NCBI GenBank assembly: GCA_902618175.1 | Contig: CACMZN010000001.1 | Location: 59,055 to 123,054, forward strand | DNA from: an uncultured Verrucomicrobiota bacterium | GTDB taxonomy: Bacteria > Verrucomicrobiota > Verrucomicrobiia > Opitutales > Seribacteraceae | Direction: 5' to 3' | Length of the DNA stretch: 64,000 nucleotides | Part shown: one piece after another, positions 10,635-22,530 of the stretch | Layout: the number at the start of each line of letters is the position of its first letter | Numbering within the stretch: position 1 is the first letter of the stretch | Notes under the pieces: generated by a model | The model's database searches: none | What the model was told of the DNA's origin: nothing | Seen by the model: only the letters and a program-made list of their open reading frames with translations | Position numbers and translations under genes: made by a program

Positions 10635-11687
10635 ATGCCTAAAAAGTCTCCACCCACTTTGCCTAGTACCAACCCAGACCTTGAACTTGCGTTCCAAGGT
10701 ATAAACAAAAAATTTGGGGAGGGTGCTTTAATGCGCTTGGGGGATGCCACTAAAATGAATGTATCCGTCATTTCATCAGGATCTCTGGCGATTGACTTGG
10801 CTTTGGGTGCGGGCGGCTTGCCGAGAGGTAGAATCGTGGAAATATATGGACCGGAATCCTCTGGAAAAACTACCTTCTGCCTAAGTGTCATCGCAGAAGC
10901 TCAAAGAAATGGTGGAAATGCAGTTTTTGTAGATGTCGAACATGCGCTGGATCCCAGATACGCAAGGACCGTTGGCGTTGATCTTGACAATCTCATGGTA
11001 TCACAACCCGAAAGCGGAGAAGACGCACTAAATATAACGGAGACACTCATTAGATCTGGAGCCATCGACGTCATCGTGTTGGATTCTGTAGCCGCATTGG
11101 TGTCGAGACAAGAACTTGACGGCCAAATGGGAGATACTACCGTAGGACTTCAAGCAAGAATGATGAGTCAAGCAATGAGGAGACTTACTGCTGCTATCTC
11201 CAAGACAAACTGCGTTTGCATATTCACCAATCAAATAAGAGAAAAGATTGGCGTAATGTTCGGCAGCCCCGAAACAACCCCTGGCGGCAGAGCTTTGAAG
11301 TTTTTTTGTTCAATTAGAATGGACATACGTAGAATTGGCCAAATAAAGGAAGCAAATGGAACCGTAACCGGTTCGAGGACTCGTCTTAAAGTCGTTAAAA
11401 ACAAAATTGCGCCACCCTTCACCGCATGTGAATTTGATATCATGTATGATGAAGGAATATCAAAAACTGGATCAATAATCGATCTGGGCATAGAGCATGA
11501 TATTCTGACAAAAAAGGGAGCATGGATATCGTTCGAAGGCAATCTTGTCGGGCAAGGAAGAGAAGCGGCAAAAACGTCACTTGCCGAGAATCCTGAATTA
11601 ATGAGTAAAATCACGAACTCCATTTTGGAAAAAGTTCAAGTTACGGTGGGTTCAGTTCTCGCTCAGGCAAAAGAAGAAGATTCCTAA
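10635..11687 (+). CDS. recA: Recombinase RecA
   Basis: [44 protein letters not shown]. Confidence 0.98.
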   Translation: MPKKSPPTLPSTNPDLELAFQGINKKFGEGALMRLGDATKMNVSVISSGSLAIDLALGAGGLPRGRIVEIYGPESSGKTTFCLSVIAEAQRNGGNAVFVDVEHALDPRYARTVGVDLDNLMVSQPESGEDALNITETLIRSGAIDVIVLDSVAALVSRQELDGQMGDTTVGLQARMMSQAMRRLTAAISKTNCVCIFTNQIREKIGVMFGSPETTPGGRALKFFCSIRMDIRRIGQIKEANGTVTGSRTRLKVVKNKIAPPFTACEFDIMYDEGISKTGSIIDLGIEHDILTKKGAWISFEGNLVGQGREAAKTSLAENPELMSKITNSILEKVQVTVGSVLAQAKEEDS

Positions 11688-11707
11688 ATATCACTCTTAT
11701 CTAATGG

Positions 11708-13057
11708 ATGGATATTTCGGACACTATTTTTGCTCTGGCCACTCCATATGGAAGTTCTGCCCTAGCCATTGTTCGCATCAGCGGTCCGCTTTGCGAAAAA
11801 ATAGCTCAAGAGGCATGTAGCATTCCCCTACCCTGTTCAAAGGTTGCGACATTACGCAACTATCGATCCTTGAAGAGGGATTGCATTGATCAAGTTGTCG
11901 CAACTTATTTTCGGAAAGGTCATTCATATACTGGTGATGCTACTCTGGAGCTTTGTACACACGGTAATCCACTGATTGTAGAATTAATTTTCCAAGACTT
12001 GATTGAAAGAGGTTGTCGTGCCGCTGAACCTGGAGAGTTTACAAGAAATGCTTTTTTAAATGGTAGAATAGACCTTACCCAGGCAGAAGCGATTGCTACG
12101 ATGATTAGCGCTAGCAGCAAAGCCGAGCTCAAGGTCGCCAACAACAATCTAAAGGGAAGACTAAGAGAGACTCTGCTGAGTATACAAGAAAAAATCCTCA
12201 ATCTAAAAGCAAAAATTGAAGTTGGCATAGATTTTCCCGAAGAAGATATTCCTGAAGAAGATCGAAAAGAACTTTCAAACGAACTGAAAGATATTCTAAG
12301 GGAACTTAACGATCTAGCAGGCCAAGCTGAGCAAACAAATGTTTTTAAGGGACAAATTAAAGTCTTACTGGTTGGCCCACCCAATGTAGGTAAAAGTACC
12401 TTGTTCAATGAACTTATCGGAATTGATCGTGCACTTGTAAGTCCCTCAGCAGGAACAACAAGAGACTATATAAGCAATGAACTTACCCTTGGAGATTTTA
12501 AAATTGAGCTCATCGACGCTGCTGGTATTCGAGAGTCCGACAATAGGCTAGAAAATGCAGGAATCCTCAAAACCCTTTCCCTTGCCAAAAGAGCGGATCT
12601 AATACTCTGCATTCTAGATTCCTCACTACCCTTTCCCGATGGTTTTTTTGAAAAACTGGGCCCCAATGATGGGATAGCTCGTATTATTATTGAAAATAAA
12701 AGTGACCTCACAAGACGTCTTAAAACCAGCGATAAGGACGAATGGAGACTTTCCATTTGCTCAAAGGACAATTCAGATGTAAAAAAAGTAAAGACGCTAA
12801 TCGAAAAAAAACTAACTACGCTTTTCGATTACGATCCCAAATGTAACTTATTAGTAGAGTCACGGCATCGGAAACACTTGATGGACGCAGTAAACAACCT
12901 GTGCAATGCACAAAAAAACATGATTGGTTTGAAGGGACTTGAACTGTCTACATGCGATATAGACGTTGCAATGAATGCACTGGGAGAAATTGTAGGGGAA
13001 AAAACAAATGAACAAGTACTCGACGCCCTATTCAAAAACTTCTGCATAGGAAAATGA
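11708..13057 (+). CDS. mnmE: tRNA uridine-5-carboxymethylaminomethyl GTPase MnmE
   Basis: DTIFALATPYGSSALAIVRISG N-terminus, GPPNVGKSTLFNEL, DAAGIRE, C-terminal CIGK. Confidence 0.97.
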   Translation: MDISDTIFALATPYGSSALAIVRISGPLCEKIAQEACSIPLPCSKVATLRNYRSLKRDCIDQVVATYFRKGHSYTGDATLELCTHGNPLIVELIFQDLIERGCRAAEPGEFTRNAFLNGRIDLTQAEAIATMISASSKAELKVANNNLKGRLRETLLSIQEKILNLKAKIEVGIDFPEEDIPEEDRKELSNELKDILRELNDLAGQAEQTNVFKGQIKVLLVGPPNVGKSTLFNELIGIDRALVSPSAGTTRDYISNELTLGDFKIELIDAAGIRESDNRLENAGILKTLSLAKRADLILCILDSSLPFPDGFFEKLGPNDGIARIIIENKSDLTRRLKTSDKDEWRLSICSKDNSDVKKVKTLIEKKLTTLFDYDPKCNLLVESRHRKHLMDAVNNLCNAQKNMIGLKGLELSTCDIDVAMNALGEIVGEKTNEQVLDALFKNFCIGK

Positions 13058-14964
13058 TTCATTCACAAAACTCAGCCAAACTTCCATTTGACGTCATCGT
13101 CTGCGGCGGTGGCCACGCCGGGTGCGAAGCTGCATTGAGCGCATCGAGAATGGGATCCAAAGTACTGTTGTTATCCGGCAATCTTGACACCATAGCTCAG
13201 ATGAGTTGTAACCCCGCCATTGGCGGTCAAGCAAAAGGACAAATTGTTAGAGAAATTGACGCATTAGGTGGAGAAATGGCACTTAATACAGACCAAACCG
13301 CCATTCAATACAAACTGTTGAATGCTTCAAAAGGGCCAGCAGTACAAGCTCCAAGAGCACAATGCGATAAGAAAGAATACCAATTTCGCATGAAGCATGT
13401 TTTGGAGTTAAATCCTATGATTACATTATTTCAATCGATGGTAGAAGGTCTTATCGTTAAAAAAGGTAAGTGTGTGGGCGTCAGAACCTCTCTTGATTTA
13501 GAATTTTATGGAAAATCAGTCGTCGTGACAACAGGTACTTTCTTGAGGGGGTTGATGCATGTTGGTAAGAACAAAACAGAAGGTGGAAGACTTGGCGACC
13601 ATGTTTCCAGAGGACTTTCAAACGACTTTGAGAGGCTAGGCATTAAACTTGATAGATTCAAGACCGGGACTCCTCCCAGACTATTGGGCAAGAGCATTGA
13701 TTTTACAAAAATGGAAGAACAAAATGGAGATGAAAATCCAACAAGATTTGCTTTTTATGATACACGTGCCAGCACGGATATGTTCCACGTGGAACGCAGC
13801 AGTCAGTCAACACATCAACCACTTGATTCCAACTGTCATTTGCAACAAGTTAAGTGTTTTACGACTCGTACGACCGAACGTACTTCTTCCATCATAAACG
13901 ACAACCTTCATTGTTCGCCTCTTTACAGTGGCGATATAGAGGGCCGCGGTCCTCGATATTGTCCAAGCATAGAGGACAAAATCGTTCGTTTTAAAGACAA
14001 ATCCAGTCATCTCATACATTTGGAACCAGAAGGAAGGAATACGGACGAGTGGTATGTCAATGGACTGTCCACAAGTCTTCCCTTTGATGTACAGAAAGAA
14101 ATTCTACCAACCATTCCAGGACTTGAAAGCGCATCTATAATGCGTCCTGCATATGCCGTTGAATACGATTATGCGCCGCCTACCCAACTCGACCGTTCGC
14201 TGCATTCTCTTCATGTGGAGAATTTATTTTTCGCTGGTCAAATCAACGGTACCTCTGGGTATGAAGAAGCTGCAGCTCAAGGGCTTATAGCAGGAATCAA
14301 TGCCGCCCTCAACAGCGCTCAGGGTTGTCCTGTACTAATACCCCGAGACATGGGTTACATTGGAGTTTTGATTGACGATCTAGTGACCAAAGGGGTGACT
14401 GAGCCTTACCGGATGTTTACCAGCAGGGCTGAGTTTCGATTACTTTTCAATCATGGAAGCTCAGACGTAAGGTATTTGCCCGTATCAAGTAAAAATGGCT
14501 TGATGACCGAAGAACGTCTTAAGTCAATAAGCAAAAAGAAAAGAATAATTGAGGATTGGATAGAAAGGCTCAATTCAGTGAGAGGTGTTGGGAACAAAAC
14601 CTACGGAGATCTTGTTAGAAGATCTTCCAAGGAAATTGATTTCCCCAGCGCTTTTAATGCTTTGTCTGAGGAAATAAAAGAGGAAGTCGTCTACAAAGTT
14701 AAATACGAAGGTTATCTCAAACGTGAATTGACCAATATTCGAAAACTGAGAGAATCTGAAAAAATTCGAATTCCTGAAAATTTTAGTTATGAAAATCTCC
14801 CAGGTCTAAAAATTGAAAGTGCAGAAAAGCTTTCCAGAATAAAACCCGAATCTTTGGCGCAGGCATCTAGAATTTCTGGGGTCAATCCTTCAGATATCAG
14901 TATATTGATGATTCTTCTTGCAAAGGTAAACAAGGGAGTTGAAAAATCATTTAGGAATGAATGA
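13054..14964 (+). CDS. mnmG: tRNA uridine-5-carboxymethylaminomethyl synthase MnmG (GidA)
   Basis: VCGGGHAGCEAALSASRMG, SCNPAIGGQAKGQIVREIDALGGEM, GPRYCPSIEDKIVRF, NGTSGYEEAAAQGLIAGINA. Confidence 0.98.
   Translation: MIHSQNSAKLPFDVIVCGGGHAGCEAALSASRMGSKVLLLSGNLDTIAQMSCNPAIGGQAKGQIVREIDALGGEMALNTDQTAIQYKLLNASKGPAVQAPRAQCDKKEYQFRMKHVLELNPMITLFQSMVEGLIVKKGKCVGVRTSLDLEFYGKSVVVTTGTFLRGLMHVGKNKTEGGRLGDHVSRGLSNDFERLGIKLDRFKTGTPPRLLGKSIDFTKMEEQNGDENPTRFAFYDTRASTDMFHVERSSQSTHQPLDSNCHLQQVKCFTTRTTERTSSIINDNLHCSPLYSGDIEGRGPRYCPSIEDKIVRFKDKSSHLIHLEPEGRNTDEWYVNGLSTSLPFDVQKEILPTIPGLESASIMRPAYAVEYDYAPPTQLDRSLHSLHVENLFFAGQINGTSGYEEAAAQGLIAGINAALNSAQGCPVLIPRDMGYIGVLIDDLVTKGVTEPYRMFTSRAEFRLLFNHGSSDVRYLPVSSKNGLMTEERLKSISKKKRIIEDWIERLNSVRGVGNKTYGDLVRRSSKEIDFPSAFNALSEEIKEEVVYKVKYEGYLKRELTNIRKLRESEKIRIPENFSYENLPGLKIESAEKLSRIKPESLAQASRISGVNPSDISILMILLAKVNKGVEKSFRNE
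13781..13796. promoter_or_regulatory. Candidate parS (ParB-binding) site inside mnmG
   Basis: TGTTCCACGTGGAACG contains a perfect 14-bp palindrome GTTCCACGTGGAAC matching a known parS variant. Confidence 0.7.
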
Positions 14965-15583
14965 CGTTTTCTTGCAGAGATTCTGCAGTCCTAAACTTAG
15001 GGAATCTAGGGTAGGGGAGTTTTTCAAGGATATAACCGACAAAGGTCTTTTCGAGCAAATTCAAGGCAGGAAGCAAATTCACTTGGAGATAGGATGCGGA
15101 CATGGACACTGGCTTACGCAATACGCCTGCGAGAACCCCAAACAGGTATTTGTAGGAATTGATCTGAATACCAAAAGAATTGAAAAGGCCTTGTCCAAGG
15201 CTCGTAAACATTCTACGGAAAATCTTTTTTTTTTTAAAGCTGAAGCATGGGAATTCATACGACTTATGCCGTCAAATTTCATGATCGGAAATATTTTCAT
15301 CATGTTTCCTGATCCTTGGCCTAAAAAAAAACATCACAAACGGCGTCTCATTCAAGATTCTTTCCTTGATTTGCTGGCGGAACAATCCTCCTCTCACTCT
15401 TTGCTATTTTTTCGAACAGATGATCTTGCATACTTCAAATGGAGCAAAGAAAAAGTTTCAACATCAAGAAATTGGAGGCTGATAGAAAAAAAAATACCGT
15501 TTAAACATTTTAGTTATTTTCAGGATTTACTACCTTGTCATCAGTCATTGACAGCAAGCGTCAAAAATAACTTCTGCTTATAG
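14957..15583 (+). CDS. trmB: tRNA (guanine-N7)-methyltransferase TrmB
   Basis: HLEIGCGHGHWLTQYA, FPDPWPKKKHHKRRLIQ; ORF track start 14939 overlaps mnmG, true start uncertain. Confidence 0.9.
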   Translation: MNDVFLQRFCSPKLRESRVGEFFKDITDKGLFEQIQGRKQIHLEIGCGHGHWLTQYACENPKQVFVGIDLNTKRIEKALSKARKHSTENLFFFKAEAWEFIRLMPSNFMIGNIFIMFPDPWPKKKHHKRRLIQDSFLDLLAEQSSSHSLLFFRTDDLAYFKWSKEKVSTSRNWRLIEKKIPFKHFSYFQDLLPCHQSLTASVKNNFCL

Positions 15584-15716
15584 GGACTTTGATTTTTTAG
15601 AATATCCGTTTTTTCTGGATTAATGGATCATCCCCGTGGTGGACTAGTTTGTTTGTATTTTTGCCAAAATCCTCATTGACCTCACCTTAACTTGAACTTA
15701 TGGAAGAGATATTATT

Positions 15717-16586
15717 TTGGGGTTGAAACACTTACTGAAAACACTTTCTTTCCTGCTTCCTCTAACTTCATATGCAGCGGGAGGGGAGGTTCATTTGACG
15801 GCAGATGTGTTGTTCTATCTCGGACCTTTTCCCGTAAGTAACTCAATGCTGACTTGCTGGGTCATATCTTTGTCTCTCATTTTGGTATTGAGATTGATAG
15901 GGGGACAACCCAAATTGATTCCAGGGAAGGGTCAATTGGTTCTCGAAACCATCATTGGCGGTCTTCGTTCGGTAATCGAGCCAATAGTGGGCAAAAAAGT
16001 TTTTTTTCCATCTTTTGGCTTGTTGAGCGGTCTTTTCTTTTTCATCCTCATCAATAACTGGAGTGGGCTATTGCCCGGCGTGGGTACAATTGGTTTTGGA
16101 AGCCAAATTGATGATCATTTCGTAGTTAGTAAACCTGTTATTCGACCTGCAAATGCTGATTTAAACATGACCTTTGCTCTCGCTCTGATAGCCAACGTTT
16201 GTTGGGTCTTTTTCATAATCAAGTATGCGGGATTCTCTGCAATTGCAAAAGATTGGTTTGGAAACAAGGCCAGCAAAGGTGAAGTTCACTATTTGATGTA
16301 CACTTTCTTGGGCATCATTTTTCTTGCGGTTGGTTTCATCGAGGTTCTATCCATTCTTTTTAGGCCAGTTTCTCTGACCTTCCGCCTATTTGGCAACGTA
16401 TTCGGCGGAGAAAGCCTATTACACAGCATGTTCTACCTCTCTCCCTGGTTCACTGATTGGTTGATTCCGCTTCCCTTTTATTTCATGGAGGTTCTGATTG
16501 GACTGGTACAGGCTCTGGTTTTTATGTTGCTGGTCTCGGTTTACATCGGTTTGATCTGCAACCACGAGGAAGGCGGGAACCATTAA
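15717..16586 (+). CDS. atpB: ATP synthase Fo subunit a
   Basis: SLTFRLFGNVFGGE, PFYFMEVLIGLVQALVFMLLVSVYI; TTG start. Confidence 0.95.
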   Translation: MGLKHLLKTLSFLLPLTSYAAGGEVHLTADVLFYLGPFPVSNSMLTCWVISLSLILVLRLIGGQPKLIPGKGQLVLETIIGGLRSVIEPIVGKKVFFPSFGLLSGLFFFILINNWSGLLPGVGTIGFGSQIDDHFVVSKPVIRPANADLNMTFALALIANVCWVFFIIKYAGFSAIAKDWFGNKASKGEVHYLMYTFLGIIFLAVGFIEVLSILFRPVSLTFRLFGNVFGGESLLHSMFYLSPWFTDWLIPLPFYFMEVLIGLVQALVFMLLVSVYIGLICNHEEGGNH

Positions 16587-16658
16587 ATTTTTCTGATCGT
16601 GACTATACGAAACGCGTAGGCGATTACATAATCCGTTAACAATAAACCAAATTACAAA

Positions 16659-16901
16659 ATGATTGAATTACTTGCACAGGCACAAGAAATTGCCCAAACC
16701 ACAACACCAACTGAGGGAATAAGCGGAAGCATCCAGGGCGGACTTGGCTGCTTGGGGGCGGCAATCGGAGTGGGGATCGTAGGGATGAAGGCAGCTGAAG
16801 CTGTGGGTAGAAATCCAGACGCAGCCAACGCCATATTGATCCAGTCCATTATCGGCATGGCACTTGCCGAAGCGGTGGCTTTTTATTCCCTCTTCTTGTA
16901 A
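16659..16901 (+). CDS. atpE: ATP synthase Fo subunit c
   Basis: GLGCLGAAIGVGIVGMKAAEAVGRNPDA, IGMALAEAVAFYSLFL. Confidence 0.96.
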   Translation: MIELLAQAQEIAQTTTPTEGISGSIQGGLGCLGAAIGVGIVGMKAAEAVGRNPDAANAILIQSIIGMALAEAVAFYSLFL

Positions 16902-16937
16902 TCATAATTTCTTCAAACCGTTCACTATCACTCTATA

Positions 16938-17471
16938 ATGATTACCCTTGCAAACCTACAGGAGACCGCTTCAGGAATTATTGAGACCTTTGGCATAGAC
17001 CTGCCCATGTTGATTGCTCAGGGAATTAATTTCACAATAGTTGCGTTTGTAATCTACCGTTTTGGTTTCAAAGGTATCCTCTCGACGATCAAAGAACGAG
17101 AAAGGCGGATTGCAGATTCCCTGAAAAACGCCGAGAAAATCAAGCTCGAATTGGAAGAAACTGAAAAGCAGCAACAAAAAACTCTCGAGGAAGCTTCCTT
17201 GGAAGCAAAAAAGACCGTGAATTCTGCTCAAGAGGCTGCAAAAGCATTCATTGAATCGCAAAAGGAAGATGCCCGCAAGCAAGCCGAAGAAATTGTGACC
17301 AAGGCAAAGATCGCCATGGAACAGGAAAGACAAAGAGTCCTCAGCGATGCCAGAGAGGAAATTGCGTCTTTGGTAATATTGACTACTTCCAAGGTGTTGC
17401 AGAAAGAACTTTCGGAAGAGGAGAAACAGCGGTACTCAGCAACCGCAGTCGAAAAACTCAGACTCGATTAA
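16938..17471 (+). CDS. atpF: ATP synthase Fo subunit b
   Basis: N-terminal TM and long charged coiled coil, position in operon. Confidence 0.93.
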   Translation: MITLANLQETASGIIETFGIDLPMLIAQGINFTIVAFVIYRFGFKGILSTIKERERRIADSLKNAEKIKLELEETEKQQQKTLEEASLEAKKTVNSAQEAAKAFIESQKEDARKQAEEIVTKAKIAMEQERQRVLSDAREEIASLVILTTSKVLQKELSEEEKQRYSATAVEKLRLD

Positions 17472-17481
17472 CTGAATAAGT

Positions 17482-17880
17482 ATGGCTTCTATTTCCAAAA
17501 GCAGATCGTTGGGTAAGGTTCTATTACGACAATCTCTAGACGAAGATGGTTTAATCAATAAAACAAAAGTGGTTGAATCGATTAAGGAACTTCACGATTT
17601 GAACTTGTCTTACATCAAAGAAATACTGCGTCATTTTCTGGCTGAAGTGAGAAACCACCTTCGACTCCATCAAGCTCAAGTCGAAATAGGATGCCTCGAA
17701 AATGTTGAGGTAAAACAAAAAATCAGGCGAAAGTTCGATGCTATTGCTGGAAGAAAAATCGACCTTTCAATTCAAACCAATCCAGAATTACTTGCAGGCT
17801 ACAGAATTCGCATAGGAGACGACGTATATGAAGACTCCATTTCAAGAAGCTTAGAAAATCTGAAGAAATCACTTCTTTAA
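17482..17880 (+). CDS. atpH: ATP synthase F1 subunit delta, short form
   Basis: Position between atpF and atpA; C-terminal [26 protein letters not shown] typical of delta/OSCP. Confidence 0.88.
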   Translation: MASISKSRSLGKVLLRQSLDEDGLINKTKVVESIKELHDLNLSYIKEILRHFLAEVRNHLRLHQAQVEIGCLENVEVKQKIRRKFDAIAGRKIDLSIQTNPELLAGYRIRIGDDVYEDSISRSLENLKKSLL

Positions 17881-17893
17881 ACTTAATTTCACA

Positions 17894-19438
17894 ATGACCT
17901 CCATTACAGACATCATCCGCAAGGAAATAGAGAATCTTTCAACTGATGCAACGCGCACCAATGTTGGTGTAATTACAACTTTGGCCGACGGAGTGGCAAG
18001 GGTTTCAGGGCTTTCCAAGGTAATGTTTAATGAAATGGTCGAGTTTCCAAATAACGTGCTTGGCATCGCTCTTAATTTGGAAGAGGACTATGTGGGGTGT
18101 GTTCTTCTTGGCGATACCAGTTCACTCAAGGAAGGAGACGAGGCACGCACCACTGGCAAGCTTTTATCAGTTCCCGTAGGAAAAGAACTTCTGGGCAGAG
18201 TGGTTGATGGAGTAGGGCGACCCATTGACGAAAGAGGTCCGATCAATTCCGATCAATCCTATCCGGTAGAACGAATTGCTCCGGGCATTATTCCAAGAAA
18301 ATCAGTGGATCAGCCCTTACAGACTGGGATAATGGCAGTTGATTCGATGGTGCCTATCGGTCGAGGTCAAAGAGAATTGATCATTGGCGACCGGTCCACT
18401 GGGAAAACTACCATTGCCATTGATACGATCATTAATCAAGCGAAGATCAACCAACAGGGTGAAGAGTCTGGAAATCCTGACTTTCGTCCAGTGTTTTGCA
18501 TTTATGTGGCAGTTGGGCAAAAAAATTCCAACATTGCACGCACCATCAAGGTCTTTGAAGAAAAAAATGCCTTGCAATATGTGACGATCGTATCAGCTCC
18601 TGCTGCTGACAATCCCGCAAACCAGTACATTGCCCCTTATTCTGGCTGTGCCATGGGAGAGTGGTTCATGGAAAACGGGATGGATGCGCTCATTGTATAT
18701 GATGATCTCTCCAAGCATGCGGTTGCCTATCGTCAGATTTCGCTCATCCTTAAGAGACCCTCCGGTCGGGAAGCATATCCCGGAGATGTCTTTTATCTTC
18801 ACTCCAGGCTTCTTGAACGCTCCGCCCGTTTGAATGAAAAAAGCGGCAACGGGTCCTTGACCGCCCTTCCGATAATCGAAACTCAAATGGGTGACGTTTC
18901 CGGATACATACCAACCAACGTCATTTCGATAACTGACGGGCAAATTTTTCTTGAAACCGATCTCTTCAACAAGGGTATTCGCCCCGCTGTTTCGGTCGGT
19001 CTTTCGGTCTCTCGAGTTGGTTCGGCAGCCCAGATCAAAGCTTACAAAAAGGTAGCTGGTAAAGTTAAGCTGGAACTTGCTCAATTTAGGGAACTGGCGG
19101 CTTTTTCACAGTTTGAATCGGATTTGGATGCATCGACCAAAGCCCGGCTGGATCGTGGGGCAAGGATCGTAGAGATGTTCAAACAAACCGCCAATGATCC
19201 CATGCCCGTGGAAATCCAGACCGCTTTGATGTGGGCTATGCAAAACAACTTTTTTGACTCCATCGAGGTAACCCAAATTAATTCTGCAGTTCTCAGCTTA
19301 CGTGCACACATGGCGACCCAAGGAAAGGAATCTTGCGATCTGATCTATGCGTCTGGAAAGCTTGACGAGGAAACTGAACAAGCGCTGAAGTTGATCATTG
19401 AGGATTGGAAACGCTCTTTTTCGATTTCTTCTACCTGA
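17894..19438 (+). CDS. atpA: ATP synthase F1 subunit alpha
   Basis: [35 protein letters not shown]. Confidence 0.98.
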   Translation: MTSITDIIRKEIENLSTDATRTNVGVITTLADGVARVSGLSKVMFNEMVEFPNNVLGIALNLEEDYVGCVLLGDTSSLKEGDEARTTGKLLSVPVGKELLGRVVDGVGRPIDERGPINSDQSYPVERIAPGIIPRKSVDQPLQTGIMAVDSMVPIGRGQRELIIGDRSTGKTTIAIDTIINQAKINQQGEESGNPDFRPVFCIYVAVGQKNSNIARTIKVFEEKNALQYVTIVSAPAADNPANQYIAPYSGCAMGEWFMENGMDALIVYDDLSKHAVAYRQISLILKRPSGREAYPGDVFYLHSRLLERSARLNEKSGNGSLTALPIIETQMGDVSGYIPTNVISITDGQIFLETDLFNKGIRPAVSVGLSVSRVGSAAQIKAYKKVAGKVKLELAQFRELAAFSQFESDLDASTKARLDRGARIVEMFKQTANDPMPVEIQTALMWAMQNNFFDSIEVTQINSAVLSLRAHMATQGKESCDLIYASGKLDEETEQALKLIIEDWKRSFSISST

Positions 19439-19465
19439 TGGATTTTCCTCCCCTGTAGCGAGCAA

Positions 19466-20341
19466 ATGGCCAATACGAGAGATATTAGGATTCGAATCAA
19501 AGGGGTAAAAAGTACCCGTCAAATTACTCGCGCCATGCAAATGGTTGCTACCTCCAAGATGAAAAAAGCTCAGGACAGCGCCAAATCAGGCAGACCATTT
19601 GCTCTCATGCTTGCGGACATCATCGTATCCATTGCCGATGAATTTTTCGAAGTCACCAATGATTATTTTGTCGAAAGACCCATCAAACACCGAGGTATCT
19701 TAGTCGTTGGAACTGACAAAGGTTTGTGCGGAGGGCTCAACTCAAATCTTTTCCGCATGCTTTCTGAAGTTGATTCATCAGCAAAGTTCGTGGCCATCGG
19801 CAAAAGATCTACTCAATATCTCTCCCGGTCGCATAGAGACCTTTTGGCTGATTTCAGTCTACCTGACAAGCCGACCTTTTCCGACATTAGAAAGATTGTG
19901 GAATTCTTGTTAAAGAACTATGACGACGGCAACATTGATACCATAGAGGTACTTTACACCGGATTCATCAATACCTTGAGACAGGAACCCGAATTAATTC
20001 CTTTGTTTCCACTCAACGATCTCGATGAGATGTCGGAAAAGCTTCATCGAAGATTCGGTATTGAAGATCATGAGGTTCCCAAAGACGATCGAGAAATCAT
20101 CATTGAAGACAGAGATGCGGTTCTCTCGGAATTGGCCATCCTCTACTTAAAACAGGAAATACACCAGTTGATACTTGAAGCACAGGCCTCGGAGCACAGT
20201 GCTAGAATGGTTGCAATGAAAACCGCCACCGACAACGCCGGCAGTCTTATGAATGACCTTACACTTGAATACAATCGAGCCCGACAAGCTGCCATCACAC
20301 AGGAAATCTTAGAAATTTCCGCCTCCACACTTTCTCATTAA
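19466..20341 (+). CDS. atpG: ATP synthase F1 subunit gamma
   Basis: RDIRIRIKGVKSTRQITRAMQMVATSKMKKAQ, C-terminal NRARQAAITQEILEI. Confidence 0.97.
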   Translation: MANTRDIRIRIKGVKSTRQITRAMQMVATSKMKKAQDSAKSGRPFALMLADIIVSIADEFFEVTNDYFVERPIKHRGILVVGTDKGLCGGLNSNLFRMLSEVDSSAKFVAIGKRSTQYLSRSHRDLLADFSLPDKPTFSDIRKIVEFLLKNYDDGNIDTIEVLYTGFINTLRQEPELIPLFPLNDLDEMSEKLHRRFGIEDHEVPKDDREIIIEDRDAVLSELAILYLKQEIHQLILEAQASEHSARMVAMKTATDNAGSLMNDLTLEYNRARQAAITQEILEISASTLSH

Positions 20342-21802
<1,461 letters not shown>

Positions 21803-21822
21803 TTGCCTCTAATGATTTTGTC

Positions 21823-22236
21823 ATGCCCATTCAACTTGAAATCGTAACCCCAGACGCCAAAGTCTATTCGGAGGAGGTTGACCATGTAGTAGTACCAACC
21901 TCCAACGGTAAGATCGATGTTCTTCCTCATCATGTACCACTGATCGACAAGTTGATGGCTGGAGACTTGAAAGTGGTCAAGGAAGGTAATATCGAGTATT
22001 TGGCGGTAGGTTCGGGTTTCGTGGAGATTTATTCTGAAAAAGTTTTGGTTTTGACGGATGAAGCCATTCAAATCAATGAACGGGACGAACTGGAAATAAA
22101 TGAAGCAGTAAAAAGAGCGGAAGCAGCCTTGGAAACTGGGAAAACAAGTAATTTTGACCTCGCTAAAATAGAAAAGCTTGAAGCCGCTGCCCGCTTTGCC
22201 CACGCCCAAAAGATTGCCAAAAGCAAAGCCCGCTAG
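21823..22236 (+). CDS. atpC: ATP synthase F1 subunit epsilon
   Basis: LEIVTPDAKVYSEEVDHVVVPTSNGKIDVLPHHVPLI. Confidence 0.96.
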   Translation: MPIQLEIVTPDAKVYSEEVDHVVVPTSNGKIDVLPHHVPLIDKLMAGDLKVVKEGNIEYLAVGSGFVEIYSEKVLVLTDEAIQINERDELEINEAVKRAEAALETGKTSNFDLAKIEKLEAAARFAHAQKIAKSKAR

Positions 22237-22297
22237 GTCCATCTTTGATTTGAAATCTTGAACGCACTACTCTTTTGATGTATTAAACATCCTGTAA

Positions 22298-22335
<38 letters not shown>

Positions 22336-22463
22336 CGCCAAAGGGGTGTTTTAGCCCGAATTACCCCGAGTCCTCTTGAGTTAGCAAATAACTGAAGAAT
22401 AGAGGTTTACGGAATTATACTTGTTATCCCGAGTCATCCCAAAACATCCCTTTTTTTCACACC

Positions 22464-22489
22464 GGGTTACTAATTTGGGTTACTAATTT
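22464..22489 (+). repeat. Tandem 13-bp repeat, candidate integrase arm-type sites (left)
   Basis: GGGTTACTAATTT twice in tandem. Confidence 0.6.
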
Positions 22490-22530
22490 GAAATGTTGAT
22501 TAAGAATATTCTCAATAATACAATAGTTAG

